The notes under the pieces are model-generated. The model ran no database searches. It was not told the origin of the DNA and worked only from the letters and a program-made list of their open reading frames with translations. 64,000 nt of DNA, from NCBI RefSeq assembly GCF_001507555.1, contig NZ_LQBO01000002.1:39629-103628 (forward strand). The letters are read 5' to 3'. This DNA comes from Thiomicrospira sp. XS5. GTDB lineage: Bacteria > Pseudomonadota > Gammaproteobacteria > Thiomicrospirales > Thiomicrospiraceae. Of this stretch, positions 35,779-44,709 are shown in pieces. Numbering within the stretch: the stretch's first letter is position 1; each line of letters opens with the position of its first letter. A program made the position numbers and the translations under genes.

Positions 35779-37719
35779 ATGGCACTGCTTTTCCTACGCG
35801 ACACGCAACTCAGTTTCGGTACCCAAACCTTATTGGACGGCATCGATTTCAAAATCGAACCCAATGAACGAGTCTGTATTGTCGGGCGTAATGGCGAAGG
35901 CAAATCCACCTTGCTGAAAGTCATTGAAGGCAGTCTTCAAGCCGACGATGGCAGCCGGATTTTGCAAGACGGCGTCAAAATCGCCAAGCTGCAACAGGAA
36001 GTCCCCAACGACACCCAAGGCAGCGTCTTCCACATCATCGCACAAGGCCTAGGCAATATCGGTCAGTTAATTGAACGCTTTCATCAGCTAACCACCGCAC
36101 TGGGGGAAGACGGCTCCGAAAGCACCCTAAACGAATTGACCCGCACCCAGCAAGCCATTGACGACCAGGACGGTTGGGATTTAAATCAGAAAGTCGAAAC
36201 GCTGATTTCCAAGCTCTCGCTGCCCGCCGAAGCCGAATTTTCCGAACTGTCCGGCGGGATGAAACGCCGCGTCCTGCTAGCGCAAGCCTTGATTCAAGCC
36301 CCGGACATTCTCTTGCTGGACGAGCCGACCAACCATTTGGACATCCCGTCCATTCAATGGCTGGAAGACTTTTTGAAAAACCTGTCCTGTAGCCTGGTGT
36401 TCATTACCCACGACCGCTCCTTCCTGCAAGCCCTGGCAACACGCATTGTGGAGCTTGATCGCGGTCATTTACATAATTGGGAATGTGACTACGCCACCTA
36501 CTTACAGCGCAAAGCCGCCCAACTGGAATCCGAAGCCAAATCCAACGCCGAATTCGATAAAAAACTGGCGCAGGAAGAAGCCTGGATTCGCCAAGGCATC
36601 AAGGCGCGCCGCACCCGAAACGAAGGCCGGGTTCGCGCGCTGGAAAAACTGCGTGAAGCCCACAAAGCGCGCCGCCAGCAACAAGGCAAAGCCAACCTGC
36701 AATACAATCAGGCCAATCATTCCGGTAAACAAGTCATCGAAGTGGACGATATTTCGTTTGCCTGGCCGGATCAAACCGTGATTAACCATTTCTCCACCAT
36801 GATTTTACGCGGCGACAAAATCGGGTTTATCGGTGCCAATGGCTGCGGCAAGTCTACCTTGCTGAAACTGCTGCTCGGCCAGTTGACACCGCAATCCGGT
36901 CACATCAAGCTCGGCACCAACCTCAAGATTGCTTATTTTGACCAACACCGCGACCAGCTCGATGAAAATAAAGCCGTGGTCGACAGTGTCTTGGAAGAGT
37001 CGGATTACATTGAAATCAACGGTCAGCGCAAACACATCATGGGCTATCTGGGCGACTTCCTCTTCAGCCCGGAACGCGCCCGCCAGCCGGTCAAAGCCTT
37101 ATCCGGCGGCGAACGCAACCGTCTACTGTTGGCACGCGTTTTCGCCAAACCGTCCAACCTGCTGGTGCTCGACGAGCCCACCAACGACTTGGACATTGAA
37201 ACCCTGGAGCTCTTGGAAGAATTGCTGCTGGACTATCCGGGCACCGTGCTCATCGTCAGCCACGACCGGGCTTTTTTGAACAGCGTGGTCACCAGCTCCA
37301 TCGTGTTCGACGCACCGGGCCAAGTCAATGAATACGTCGGCGGTTACGACGACTGGCTACGCCAGCGCCCGGCGCATTACGACGCCCCCGCTCCAAAATC
37401 GACCGCCCAGACAAACACCCAAGAATCCGCCAGGCCTGGCGAAAAGACCGAAACGCCAGCCGCCAAATCGAGCGACAAACCGGCGGCGAAAAAACCGAAA
37501 AAGTTGAGCTATAAAGACCAGCGGGAATACGATGCCCTGCCGGAAACCATCGAAACGCTGGAAACGGAATTGGAAGCGTTACAAATGCAAATCAGCGAAC
37601 CGGAGTTTTACCAACAGGCCGGTCATGAAGCGGTTTTGGAACGCTTGAATGCCTGCGAAGCGGAACTGGAAACCGCGTTTGAACGCTGGGAGATTCTGGA
37701 AGCCCAGTTGGAAGGTTAG
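35779..37719 (+). CDS. uup: ABC-F ATPase Uup
   Basis: A 646-residue soluble tandem ABC ATPase linked to ribosome function and branched-DNA handling. The first cassette has GRNGEGKST and LSGGMKRR, the second GANGCGKST and LSGGERNR, with the ABC-F linker between, and a C-terminal coiled coil (about 570-646) that defines Uup. The variable linker before the coiled coil carries CCAGGCCTGG at 37430, encoding ARPG in a low-complexity Lys/Ala/Pro stretch. Confidence 0.93.
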   Translation: MALLFLRDTQLSFGTQTLLDGIDFKIEPNERVCIVGRNGEGKSTLLKVIEGSLQADDGSRILQDGVKIAKLQQEVPNDTQGSVFHIIAQGLGNIGQLIERFHQLTTALGEDGSESTLNELTRTQQAIDDQDGWDLNQKVETLISKLSLPAEAEFSELSGGMKRRVLLAQALIQAPDILLLDEPTNHLDIPSIQWLEDFLKNLSCSLVFITHDRSFLQALATRIVELDRGHLHNWECDYATYLQRKAAQLESEAKSNAEFDKKLAQEEAWIRQGIKARRTRNEGRVRALEKLREAHKARRQQQGKANLQYNQANHSGKQVIEVDDISFAWPDQTVINHFSTMILRGDKIGFIGANGCGKSTLLKLLLGQLTPQSGHIKLGTNLKIAYFDQHRDQLDENKAVVDSVLEESDYIEINGQRKHIMGYLGDFLFSPERARQPVKALSGGERNRLLLARVFAKPSNLLVLDEPTNDLDIETLELLEELLLDYPGTVLIVSHDRAFLNSVVTSSIVFDAPGQVNEYVGGYDDWLRQRPAHYDAPAPKSTAQTNTQESARPGEKTETPAAKSSDKPAAKKPKKLSYKDQREYDALPETIETLETELEALQMQISEPEFYQQAGHEAVLERLNACEAELETAFERWEILEAQLEG

Positions 37720-37744
37720 AACCGAAGGATGAAACCTTAAGCAG

Positions 37745-38221
37745 TCAGTGGCCAAGCACCGCGCTCGGCCTAGGGGGTGCGGACAATTCCTCCCGCCATT
37801 TTTTCCAACGATTCAGGCGGTTCAGCAAACGCAACATCGCTTTGGGCTGCACCGGCTGCGCCAGTTGAAAGCGAAAATAGCCCTTGTTAATGAGTGGTAG
37901 CGCTTGAGACAATTCATCATCGCGCCGCATCAACACCACCGGTGTTTTCAGGATCGTCGGGTTATTATGGGTCGTTTCCTGCCAGGCCTGCTCCACTTCA
38001 GCGGCTAACTGAAAGTCAATCAATATGGCTAAGTACACCCGGTGGGTGGAATAGCGGCGCTTTTCAATTTCCGAGACCACCGCCTCCACGTCATTGAAGG
38101 CCGAAACGTTGATGCCATAACGCTTCAAAAATTTTTCGATGTCGGCAAAGCGTTGCGCATCGGGCTCGCACACGGCGATTCGCCGCCCTTTCAGCCACTT
38201 CAATTCTTTTTTAAATCCCAT
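37745..38221 (-). CDS. Degenerate receiver-like protein
   Basis: A 158-residue protein resembling a CheY-like receiver. Acidic CEPDAQRF sits at strand 1, an Asp in AILIDFQLA at the phospho-acceptor position, and VVLMRRDDE at strand 4. The usual conserved Lys before Pro is replaced (QLAQPVQPK), so normal phospho-signalling is doubtful. It ends with a basic C-terminal tail. Stand-alone and convergent with uup. Family assignment is from pattern only. Confidence 0.5.
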   Translation of the reverse strand: MGFKKELKWLKGRRIAVCEPDAQRFADIEKFLKRYGINVSAFNDVEAVVSEIEKRRYSTHRVYLAILIDFQLAAEVEQAWQETTHNNPTILKTPVVLMRRDDELSQALPLINKGYFRFQLAQPVQPKAMLRLLNRLNRWKKWREELSAPPRPSAVLGH

Positions 38222-38601
38222 TTTTGTCTGTCCACACAGTCCAAAGCGGATTCCGATTCAGCTCAAAGAATCCGTTAAAAGTTCGTTTTATTTTTTATAT
38301 TACCAAAAAAACCAACGAGCCGGTGTGGCTTTCAAGTGACAAAAAGATGACCGCTCAATTCCTTATTCGCCGCCTTGGCGACACTGTCACCCAAGCGATT
38401 TGTCCATTCGAGCCTTAAACAAATAATAATAATTCTTAATTGCAATAATAATTTTTTCGCGTACAATTCGATACTTGATGTTGCAAAAACTTGATGTCAC
38501 CATCGCAAAAAATACGCTACAATTTCACTCTATTGCGTAGTCGAAATCCCACGCTGGAAAACCCTTTTATTTTTGCTTATTTTTGGCAGGAAAACTTCTT
38601 T
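38222..38601. promoter_or_regulatory. Gene-free AT-rich leader of nrdB
   Basis: No convincing gene in these 380 bp. An AT-rich stretch at 38422-38457 holds AATAATAATT twice around TTCTTAATTGC, somewhat like a Fur-type operator. A TACAAT at 38518-38523 could be a -10. I see no clear NrdR box pair. Confidence 0.35.
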
Positions 38602-39735
38602 ATGAGCTGTAACGATAAACATACTTATTCTACCTTTTGCCGTTCTTCCAACAATGCGTTGAAAGAACCGATGTTCTTTGGCCAAAACGTCAATGTGGCG
38701 CGTTACGACCAGCAAAAGCACCCGATTTTTGAAAAACTGATTGAAAAACAACTGAGCTTTTTCTGGCGACCGGAAGAAATTGATCTCTCGACCGACCGGG
38801 GTGAATACGCGGACCTGCCGGAACACGAAAAACATGTTTTCATCAGCAACCTGAAATACCAAACCCTGCTGGATTCGGTTCAAGGCCGTTCGCCGAACGT
38901 CGCGCTGCTGCCGTTGGTGTCCATTCCGGAACTGGAAACCTGGATTGAAACCTGGTCTTTCTCGGAAACCATCCACAGCCGCTCTTACACCCACATTATC
39001 CGTAACATCGTTTCCGACCCGGCCTTGGTCTTCGACGACATTGTGACCAATGACGAAATCGTCAAACGCGCCATCAGCGTCACCGAACACTACGACCGCT
39101 TAATTTACCTGACCAACCGCATGTACGCTGAAGAAATTGACCTGGAAAAAGACGACGCTTTCCGTAAAGAAGTGAAAACCGCCTTGTTCCTGACCATTGT
39201 GTCGGTCAACGTACTGGAAGCGATTCGTTTCTACGTCTCCTTCGCTTGCAGTTTCTCCTTCGCCGAACGCTCCTTGATGGAAGGCAACGCCAAAGTCATC
39301 AAGCTAATTGCGCGTGACGAGGCCCTACATTTGTCCGGTACCCAGCACATCATCAACTTGATGCGCGAAGGCAAAGACGATCCGGAAATGATGCAGATTG
39401 CCAAGGAAAACGAAGACAAGGTGTATCAGATTTTCCGCGAGGCTGCCGAGCAGGAAAAAGAATGGGCCGACTACCTGTTCAAAGACGGTTCCATGATCGG
39501 TTTGAATGCCGGCATTTTGAAAGATTACGTCGAGTACATCACCAATACGCGTATCCGCGCCGTGAAACTGGATCCGATTTTCGAACAGAAGAGCAACCCA
39601 TTACCGTGGATGAACAACTGGCTGGTGTCCGACAACGTTCAAGTCGCGCCGCAAGAATCGGAAATCAGTTCCTACCTGGTCGGCCAGGTGGACTCCACCG
39701 TCGGCAAAGACGACTTCAACGATTTCGCGCTGTAA
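38602..39735 (+). CDS. nrdB: Class Ia ribonucleotide reductase beta subunit NrdB
   Basis: Houses the di-iron tyrosyl radical for deoxyribonucleotide synthesis. The 377-residue protein closely follows the E. coli type: [19 protein letters not shown], the radical Tyr in [31 protein letters not shown], and a C-terminus ending in the NrdA-binding [11 protein letters not shown] 38602 follows AGGAAAA; the frame is open to 38491 but that adds non-homologous sequence. No nrdA lies next to it, so the alpha subunit must be elsewhere. Confidence 0.95.
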   Translation: MSCNDKHTYSTFCRSSNNALKEPMFFGQNVNVARYDQQKHPIFEKLIEKQLSFFWRPEEIDLSTDRGEYADLPEHEKHVFISNLKYQTLLDSVQGRSPNVALLPLVSIPELETWIETWSFSETIHSRSYTHIIRNIVSDPALVFDDIVTNDEIVKRAISVTEHYDRLIYLTNRMYAEEIDLEKDDAFRKEVKTALFLTIVSVNVLEAIRFYVSFACSFSFAERSLMEGNAKVIKLIARDEALHLSGTQHIINLMREGKDDPEMMQIAKENEDKVYQIFREAAEQEKEWADYLFKDGSMIGLNAGILKDYVEYITNTRIRAVKLDPIFEQKSNPLPWMNNWLVSDNVQVAPQESEISSYLVGQVDSTVGKDDFNDFAL

Positions 39736-39757
39736 ACAGTTCCACTCATCGTTTTCC

Positions 39758-39783
39758 AAAGCCCGCTTCTGCGGGCTTTTTGG
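39758..39783 (+). terminator. Intrinsic terminator of nrdB
   Basis: AAAGCCCGC/GCGGGCTTT with a 4-nt TTCT loop, followed by a T-run, 22 bp after the nrdB stop. Confidence 0.9.
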
Positions 39784-39865
39784 TTTTTCAGCCCTTTCAA
39801 TCTTGTTACAAAACTGTCATCCGCTTATCACCTAATTTTCAAATAAGCGCTCTAAACTGGCGCGG

Positions 39866-40582
39866 ATGAACGAAACAACACACACTCTGGCATTCCTCCG
39901 ACACGGGGAATACCATCAAAAAGCCAATACGCCCAGCGCGTTACAACACGGTGCTTTGACGACCTTAGGCCAACAGCAGGCCGCTCGCGCCGCCGAAGAC
40001 GTGCATCGTTACGCCCTGGCGCACGGCTTGAGACTTCACCCGGAAATCGACACCTCGCATTCGTTACGTGCCTGGCAAACAGCCGACACCTTACAGCAAG
40101 CACTTGAACGTCAAACCGGTTTTCAGGGGCGTGTCGTCGAGCAGGAAACCCTACACGAACGTTCCGTCGGTGCCCTGGCGAACTTATCCGTCACCGAAAT
40201 CGAGCATGCTTTGGAACAGGACCCAAGAGTCGAGGCCCCACCGCTCAACTGGAAATCCGACAGCCATTACCGCTTGCCGGTACACGGTGCGGAATCCTTA
40301 TTGTCGGCCGGCGAACGGGTTGCTGGGCACCTTAGTCGAACGTTCGCGTCATTGGCGCAAAGCGAAACGCAACCGACCTTGAAAGTCGTCGTGGGCCACG
40401 GGGCTTCTTTTCGGCATGCCGCCTTTCTGCTCGGCTTATTGCCGTTTGAGGACATCGCGCAAAAATCCATGCACCACGCCCGACCGCTCTACTTTGAATA
40501 CCGCCCCCGTTCGCAAGACTGGCAACACCGCCATGGCGAATGGAAACAACGCGCCCGCGCCAACCCGTCGATGATTGATTAA
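39866..40582 (+). CDS. Histidine phosphatase superfamily protein
   Basis: A 238-residue phosphoglycerate-mutase-like phosphatase. The catalytic RHG is in LAFLRHGEYH at the N-terminus, and the second His is in VVVGHGASFRHAAF. SLRAWQTADTL carries the expected Arg, and there is an acidic ETLHER. Small-molecule or phosphoprotein substrates are both possible. It is the first gene of a six-gene run of phosphatases and ATP-using enzymes that starts after the nrdB terminator; the next gene begins 12 bp later. Confidence 0.8.
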   Translation: MNETTHTLAFLRHGEYHQKANTPSALQHGALTTLGQQQAARAAEDVHRYALAHGLRLHPEIDTSHSLRAWQTADTLQQALERQTGFQGRVVEQETLHERSVGALANLSVTEIEHALEQDPRVEAPPLNWKSDSHYRLPVHGAESLLSAGERVAGHLSRTFASLAQSETQPTLKVVVGHGASFRHAAFLLGLLPFEDIAQKSMHHARPLYFEYRPRSQDWQHRHGEWKQRARANPSMID

Positions 40583-40594
40583 GGAGAATTGATT

Positions 40595-41812
40595 ATGTAC
40601 GCTGCGACCGCAACCGCCTGGCAACCTCACCCCCATCCACAGGTACCCTTTCCGGCCGACAACTGGCTGGCCCCAGCAAAAGACACTTACTTTTTCTGCG
40701 ACCTGCACGCCGATGCCGACGCCTTTTTGCGTTCGCTGAAACTGAGTTATCTGGTCACACTCGACAGCACCGTCGAGTCCATCACCCTCACCACCAAAGG
40801 CCGAAGCGGGCAAATCATCATCGGCGGTGACTGCTTCGATAAAGGCCCGAGCAACCTGGCTTTGTTCCGTCTGATTGCCCAGCTCAAGCATGCCGAATGC
40901 GACCTGGTGCTGCTGGCCGGCAACCACGACATCCGCATCTACGCCGGTTTGCTGGCGACCGACTTCATGGACGACCTGCGCCAAGCCCACTTTTTCGTCC
41001 GCATGGGCCGAAAAACCGCCAGCTTGTTTGCCGAAATCCACCGCCATTATTGTCAGGACGAAAAACAGCCAGGCCTGGCCGATTCGGTGATTCGCCAGCG
41101 TTTGTTTCCATCCGAAGACTGGTTCGATTTTTTCCCGGCCTATGCACAACACACCATGCCGAAAAGCAAAATCGATAAAGAACTGAAACAGATTCGCAAA
41201 AAACAGGACGATTTCATCCAGGCCTGCGGCGAACAGGGTTTAAGCCTGCCGGACATTTACCAGGCCGTTGCCAAAGCCAAGGAACTCTTCCTGTCACCGG
41301 ATGGCGAGTTCGCCTGGTTTTTCCAATCGCTGGACTTGATTCATCTCGCCGGTAGCTATTGTTTCAGCCACGCCGGTCTGGACGACCAGTTCGCCGAAAA
41401 ACTGGTCGCGCACAGTGCCGACGAACTCAACCAGACCTTCCGCGAGCAAATGAATCAAGGCCGAATTTTCGAAATGTACTACAGCGAATTCGGCAATGTG
41501 TTCCGCACCAAATACCGCGCCAACGACTGGCCTTTGACCGAACGTGGCAGCGACATTTTGCGCCGCAACCACATCTTCGCCATCGTCAACGGACACCGCA
41601 GCCACCGCGAAGGCCAACAGTTATTTCTGCGCCAAGGCCTGTTGAATTTCGAGTGCGACACCCAGCTCAACGCCAATTGCCGCCGTAAATCTAACCTACA
41701 AACCCCGGGCGAAGCTGTTACAATTTTCTATGCCGACGGCATGGTCTCTGCGCTCAGCAGCGATTTTCCCATGACCAAACAATTCCACCCCAAACAGTTG
41801 CAACAGCATTAG
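40595..41812 (+). CDS. PPP-type metallophosphoesterase
   Basis: A 405-residue calcineurin-like phosphoesterase. Metal-binding motifs appear in order: FFCDLHADAD, IIGGDCFDKGP, LLAGNHDIR, then FSHAG and VNGHRSH. The GGDCFDKG/GNHD set places it with PPP Ser/Thr-phosphatase or ApaH-like enzymes rather than exonucleases. ATG 40595 follows AAGGAG at 40581-40586 with 8-bp spacing. Second gene of the GAK-like operon. An exact CCAGGCCTGG at 41069 encodes PGL in an insertion between the metal motifs. Confidence 0.8.
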   Translation: MYAATATAWQPHPHPQVPFPADNWLAPAKDTYFFCDLHADADAFLRSLKLSYLVTLDSTVESITLTTKGRSGQIIIGGDCFDKGPSNLALFRLIAQLKHAECDLVLLAGNHDIRIYAGLLATDFMDDLRQAHFFVRMGRKTASLFAEIHRHYCQDEKQPGLADSVIRQRLFPSEDWFDFFPAYAQHTMPKSKIDKELKQIRKKQDDFIQACGEQGLSLPDIYQAVAKAKELFLSPDGEFAWFFQSLDLIHLAGSYCFSHAGLDDQFAEKLVAHSADELNQTFREQMNQGRIFEMYYSEFGNVFRTKYRANDWPLTERGSDILRRNHIFAIVNGHRSHREGQQLFLRQGLLNFECDTQLNANCRRKSNLQTPGEAVTIFYADGMVSALSSDFPMTKQFHPKQLQQH

Positions 41813-41822
41813 AAGGTAGGGT

Positions 41823-42110
41823 ATGGCTAAGAAAAGTAAATACTTCGAACACGAGTCTCTGCAAGACAACGATGCCATCATCAGCTATTTAAAAGCCATC
41901 ACGCAGGGGTTCAAAAAAGGCGCCATCGAGTTCAGCGATGAAGAGGAAGAGTTCATGCTGACCCCACAAAAATTGGCGAACCTCAAAATCAAAGCCGATA
42001 AATCGAAAAAAGGCCAGACGCTGAACATCAAAATCAGCTGGTCCTCCGATCAAAGCTCCGACTTCGAAGAGTCGCCGCTGTTTATCGACCCGAAAAAACC
42101 GAAAAAATAA
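41823..42110 (+). CDS. Amphi-Trp domain protein
   Basis: A 95-residue protein whose length, FEHESLQDNDAII start, GFKKGAIEFSDEEEEFML core and terminal ISW tryptophan match the amphi-Trp domain, a small domain of unknown function that is a marker of the GAK gene neighbourhood. The last 20 residues are Lys/Pro-rich. It lies 10 bp after the phosphoesterase and 26 bp before the kinase, so it is plainly co-transcribed. It is probably a protein-binding or substrate module rather than an enzyme. Confidence 0.8.
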   Translation: MAKKSKYFEHESLQDNDAIISYLKAITQGFKKGAIEFSDEEEEFMLTPQKLANLKIKADKSKKGQTLNIKISWSSDQSSDFEESPLFIDPKKPKK

Positions 42111-42136
42111 CCCAAATTCAGTAGCCGAACAACCAG

Positions 42137-43774
42137 ATGCAACCACTCACGGAACTTTACGACCCTTTGCGCTTTTTGATTATCGAAGTGCAAAAACAAC
42201 TCGATTCCGTCAACCTGTTTTTGGAAACAGGCGACCTGCGACAAGCTGAAAATGGCCTGAAGCGCGTGGATTACATCGACAACTACCACGTCAACCTGCT
42301 CAACCGGGCCGCCACTTACCTCGGCGAGCAAACCGATAAAGACATCCGCATCACCGTCCAAAGTTACGAACACATCAATCACGGCTTGAAATCCCTTTCC
42401 CGTCAGTTGCAGGCGATTATTTTCCAAGCCAAACAGTCCAGCACCGCGTTGAAGCTGTTGCGCAAAAAAAATGTTTTCCGCGCCCTCAACGATTTGCAGG
42501 TCGGTCTGGAACTGATTGAACCGGCCATCGAATCCGAGGGTTCCATGCTCGCCATCGACATTTGCCGTTTAAAAGTTCACATCGACAAACGCTGTGACCA
42601 GCAACTCGAAAAATACAAAATCCGGCTTAAAAAAGGTCAACAAACCGAGGCCTTATTGCACGCCAGCTTCATTATCCGCGACGTCAGTGACATGGGCGAA
42701 GCGCTGCTGCGCATTGGCGAAGGGATTATCTCCGCCAATATGGGCCAGATGATTCAAATCGACCGCTACCATTCGCTGGAAGCGACTCTGACCGCCCTGC
42801 AACTCAACCCGCAGGAAGACGATCTCACCATTCGCGCCATGGGCGAAACCAAATCCGGTTGCACCATTTCCGGCGTCATGACCGCCGAAGAGTCGGAAGG
42901 CCAGATGCTCGCCGTCTTCAAGGAAGGCGACAAAGCCAAACTCAAGGAAGAAAAAACCGGCATCGAAAGCTGGCACGAGAAGTTTCCCGGCATCGCCCCA
43001 CAGGTCTATTCCTATCATAAAAGCGGTAACAAAGCCGCCCTGCTGTTCGAATACCTGACCGGCGAAACCTTCGACAAACTCCTGTTGCAGAAAAACCGTA
43101 AAACCCTGAAAGCGGCGCTGAACCGTTTGTTTGAAACCCTGACGCAAATCTGGGAAGAAACCCGTGCCGACCAACCCTACCCGGCCAATTTCATGGCGCA
43201 ATTGCGCAAGCGATTGAAAGACGTTTACGAAGTTCACCCCGAATTCCAATCCCCATCGGTTAGCATCAACGGCGTAAAAAGCCCGACACTCGAAGCTCTG
43301 GTCGATGAGGCCGAAACGCTGGAAGCCGAACTGCCTTGCCCGCTGGGCGTGTACATCCACGGCGATTTCAATCTCGATAACATCATTTACGACCCGGTCG
43401 ATAACGACATCAACTTCATCGATCTGCACCGTTCCGAGTACCTGGACTTCGTGCAGGACTTGTCGGTCCTGATGGTGTCGGCCTACCGCCTGTCGAATTT
43501 CGACCCGCAAGTCCGCAAACTGATCGCTCAAACCATGCAGGCAATTTACGAATTCGGCCAGGATTACGCCGAACACATCGACGACACCAGTTACCACCTA
43601 CGAATGGCTTTAGGATTAAGCCGTTCTTTTTTGACCTCCACGCGTTTCGTGCTGGATAAACAGCACGCCAAAGCCATGCATTTTCGAGGTCGTTACCTGA
43701 TTGAACAAGTCATTCGTCTGACGGAAGCAGAACGAATGACCTACCGGATACCGAAAGAGATTTTCCATGATTAA
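42137..43774 (+). CDS. PhoU-like helical domain fused to an APH-type kinase
   Basis: A 545-residue protein. Residues about 1-220 are almost entirely helical and resemble a PhoU-like or four-helix domain. Residues about 250-510 form an aminoglycoside-phosphotransferase-like kinase: Lys-containing AVFKEGDKAK, LLFEYLTGETF hinge, catalytic YIHGDFNLDNII, and NFIDLHRSEYLDFVQDLSVL for the metal site. It is not a resistance gene by context: it is buried in the GAK-like operon, and its last 8 bp overlap the ATP-grasp gene. Substrate unknown. Confidence 0.7.
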   Translation: MQPLTELYDPLRFLIIEVQKQLDSVNLFLETGDLRQAENGLKRVDYIDNYHVNLLNRAATYLGEQTDKDIRITVQSYEHINHGLKSLSRQLQAIIFQAKQSSTALKLLRKKNVFRALNDLQVGLELIEPAIESEGSMLAIDICRLKVHIDKRCDQQLEKYKIRLKKGQQTEALLHASFIIRDVSDMGEALLRIGEGIISANMGQMIQIDRYHSLEATLTALQLNPQEDDLTIRAMGETKSGCTISGVMTAEESEGQMLAVFKEGDKAKLKEEKTGIESWHEKFPGIAPQVYSYHKSGNKAALLFEYLTGETFDKLLLQKNRKTLKAALNRLFETLTQIWEETRADQPYPANFMAQLRKRLKDVYEVHPEFQSPSVSINGVKSPTLEALVDEAETLEAELPCPLGVYIHGDFNLDNIIYDPVDNDINFIDLHRSEYLDFVQDLSVLMVSAYRLSNFDPQVRKLIAQTMQAIYEFGQDYAEHIDDTSYHLRMALGLSRSFLTSTRFVLDKQHAKAMHFRGRYLIEQVIRLTEAERMTYRIPKEIFHD

Positions 43775-44669
43775 AGACGATCTAAAAATCGCGGTGGTGG
43801 GCATTCCCGGCAAATGGTCCACCGAAGTATTGGCCGATGAAATCGAAGCCCAAACCGGCTTCCGCTGGGTCATCGACATTGAAAAAGTCGTGGCCGACCT
43901 CAGTGAACCGTCGGTGCGCTATGAAGGCCGCTGCCTGTGTGAGTTGGACGGCATCATCATCAAAAAAATTTCCCAGACCTACAGCCCAACGGTCATTGAT
44001 CGTTTGGAAATCCTGCGATTCGTGGAAAAGTGCGGCGTACAGATTTTCTCCAAACCGCAGGAAATCATCCGGTTGGTGGATCGCATGAGTTGCACCGTGT
44101 CATTGGCCAAAGCCGACATTCCCATGCCGCCGACCATCATCACCGAAGACTTGGACGCGGCTTTCGAGCATGTGGAAAAATTTGGCGAAGCCATTCTCAA
44201 ACCGCTGTTTTCCACCAAGGCTCGCGGCATGGAAGTCCTGCGTTGCGACGACGGTAAAAAAGCCGTCAAACAACGCCTGAAAGATTATTATGACAAGCAG
44301 CATTTCTTCTACCTGCAAAAAAAACTCGCCCTGCCCGGCAAGGATATGGGACTGGTATTTCTGGGCGATGAATATCGCGGCGCTTATGCTCGTGTCTCCG
44401 GCAGCAACAGCTGGAACACCACCATCCACTCCGGCGGCAAATACGCCGAGGCGGAACCGTCGGACGAAATCATCGACATGGCCTATCGTGCCCAATCGCA
44501 ATTCGATTTAAGCTACACCACCGTCGACATCGCCGAAACCGAAGACGGACCGGTCTGTTTTGAGGTCTCCGCTTTCGGTGGTTTCAAAGGCGCGCACGAA
44601 GGGTTGGGCTTGAATATGGCCAAGGAATACGCCGATTACGTCATTCGGACGCTGAGTACAGCCTCTTAG
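43767..44669 (+). CDS. ATP-grasp enzyme of the GAK system
   Basis: A 300-residue ATP-grasp ligase of the RimK-like branch, matching the ATP-grasp member of the GAK neighbourhood. The nucleotide-binding part has ILKPLFSTKARGM and HFFYLQKKL, and the metal-binding C-terminal part TVDIAETEDGPVCFEVSAFG with Glu and the usual Asn replaced. RimK-like enzymes ligate amino acids to carboxylates of proteins or small molecules. ATG 43767 overlaps the kinase stop by 8 bp. Confidence 0.75.
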   Translation: MIKDDLKIAVVGIPGKWSTEVLADEIEAQTGFRWVIDIEKVVADLSEPSVRYEGRCLCELDGIIIKKISQTYSPTVIDRLEILRFVEKCGVQIFSKPQEIIRLVDRMSCTVSLAKADIPMPPTIITEDLDAAFEHVEKFGEAILKPLFSTKARGMEVLRCDDGKKAVKQRLKDYYDKQHFFYLQKKLALPGKDMGLVFLGDEYRGAYARVSGSNSWNTTIHSGGKYAEAEPSDEIIDMAYRAQSQFDLSYTTVDIAETEDGPVCFEVSAFGGFKGAHEGLGLNMAKEYADYVIRTLSTAS

Positions 44670-44709
44670 CTTCCCTGAAACCGAACAAAAACCGTACAAG
44701 GAAACCGTT

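Noticed and set aside
42653..43597. A 314-codon antisense frame in the GAK-like kinase gene
   Set aside because: Antisense shadow rich in Phe, Gly and Val; no homology recognised and no start context.
42137..43774. Aminoglycoside resistance gene
   Set aside because: The APH-like kinase is a fusion within a conserved-looking operon; nothing suggests antibiotic modification.
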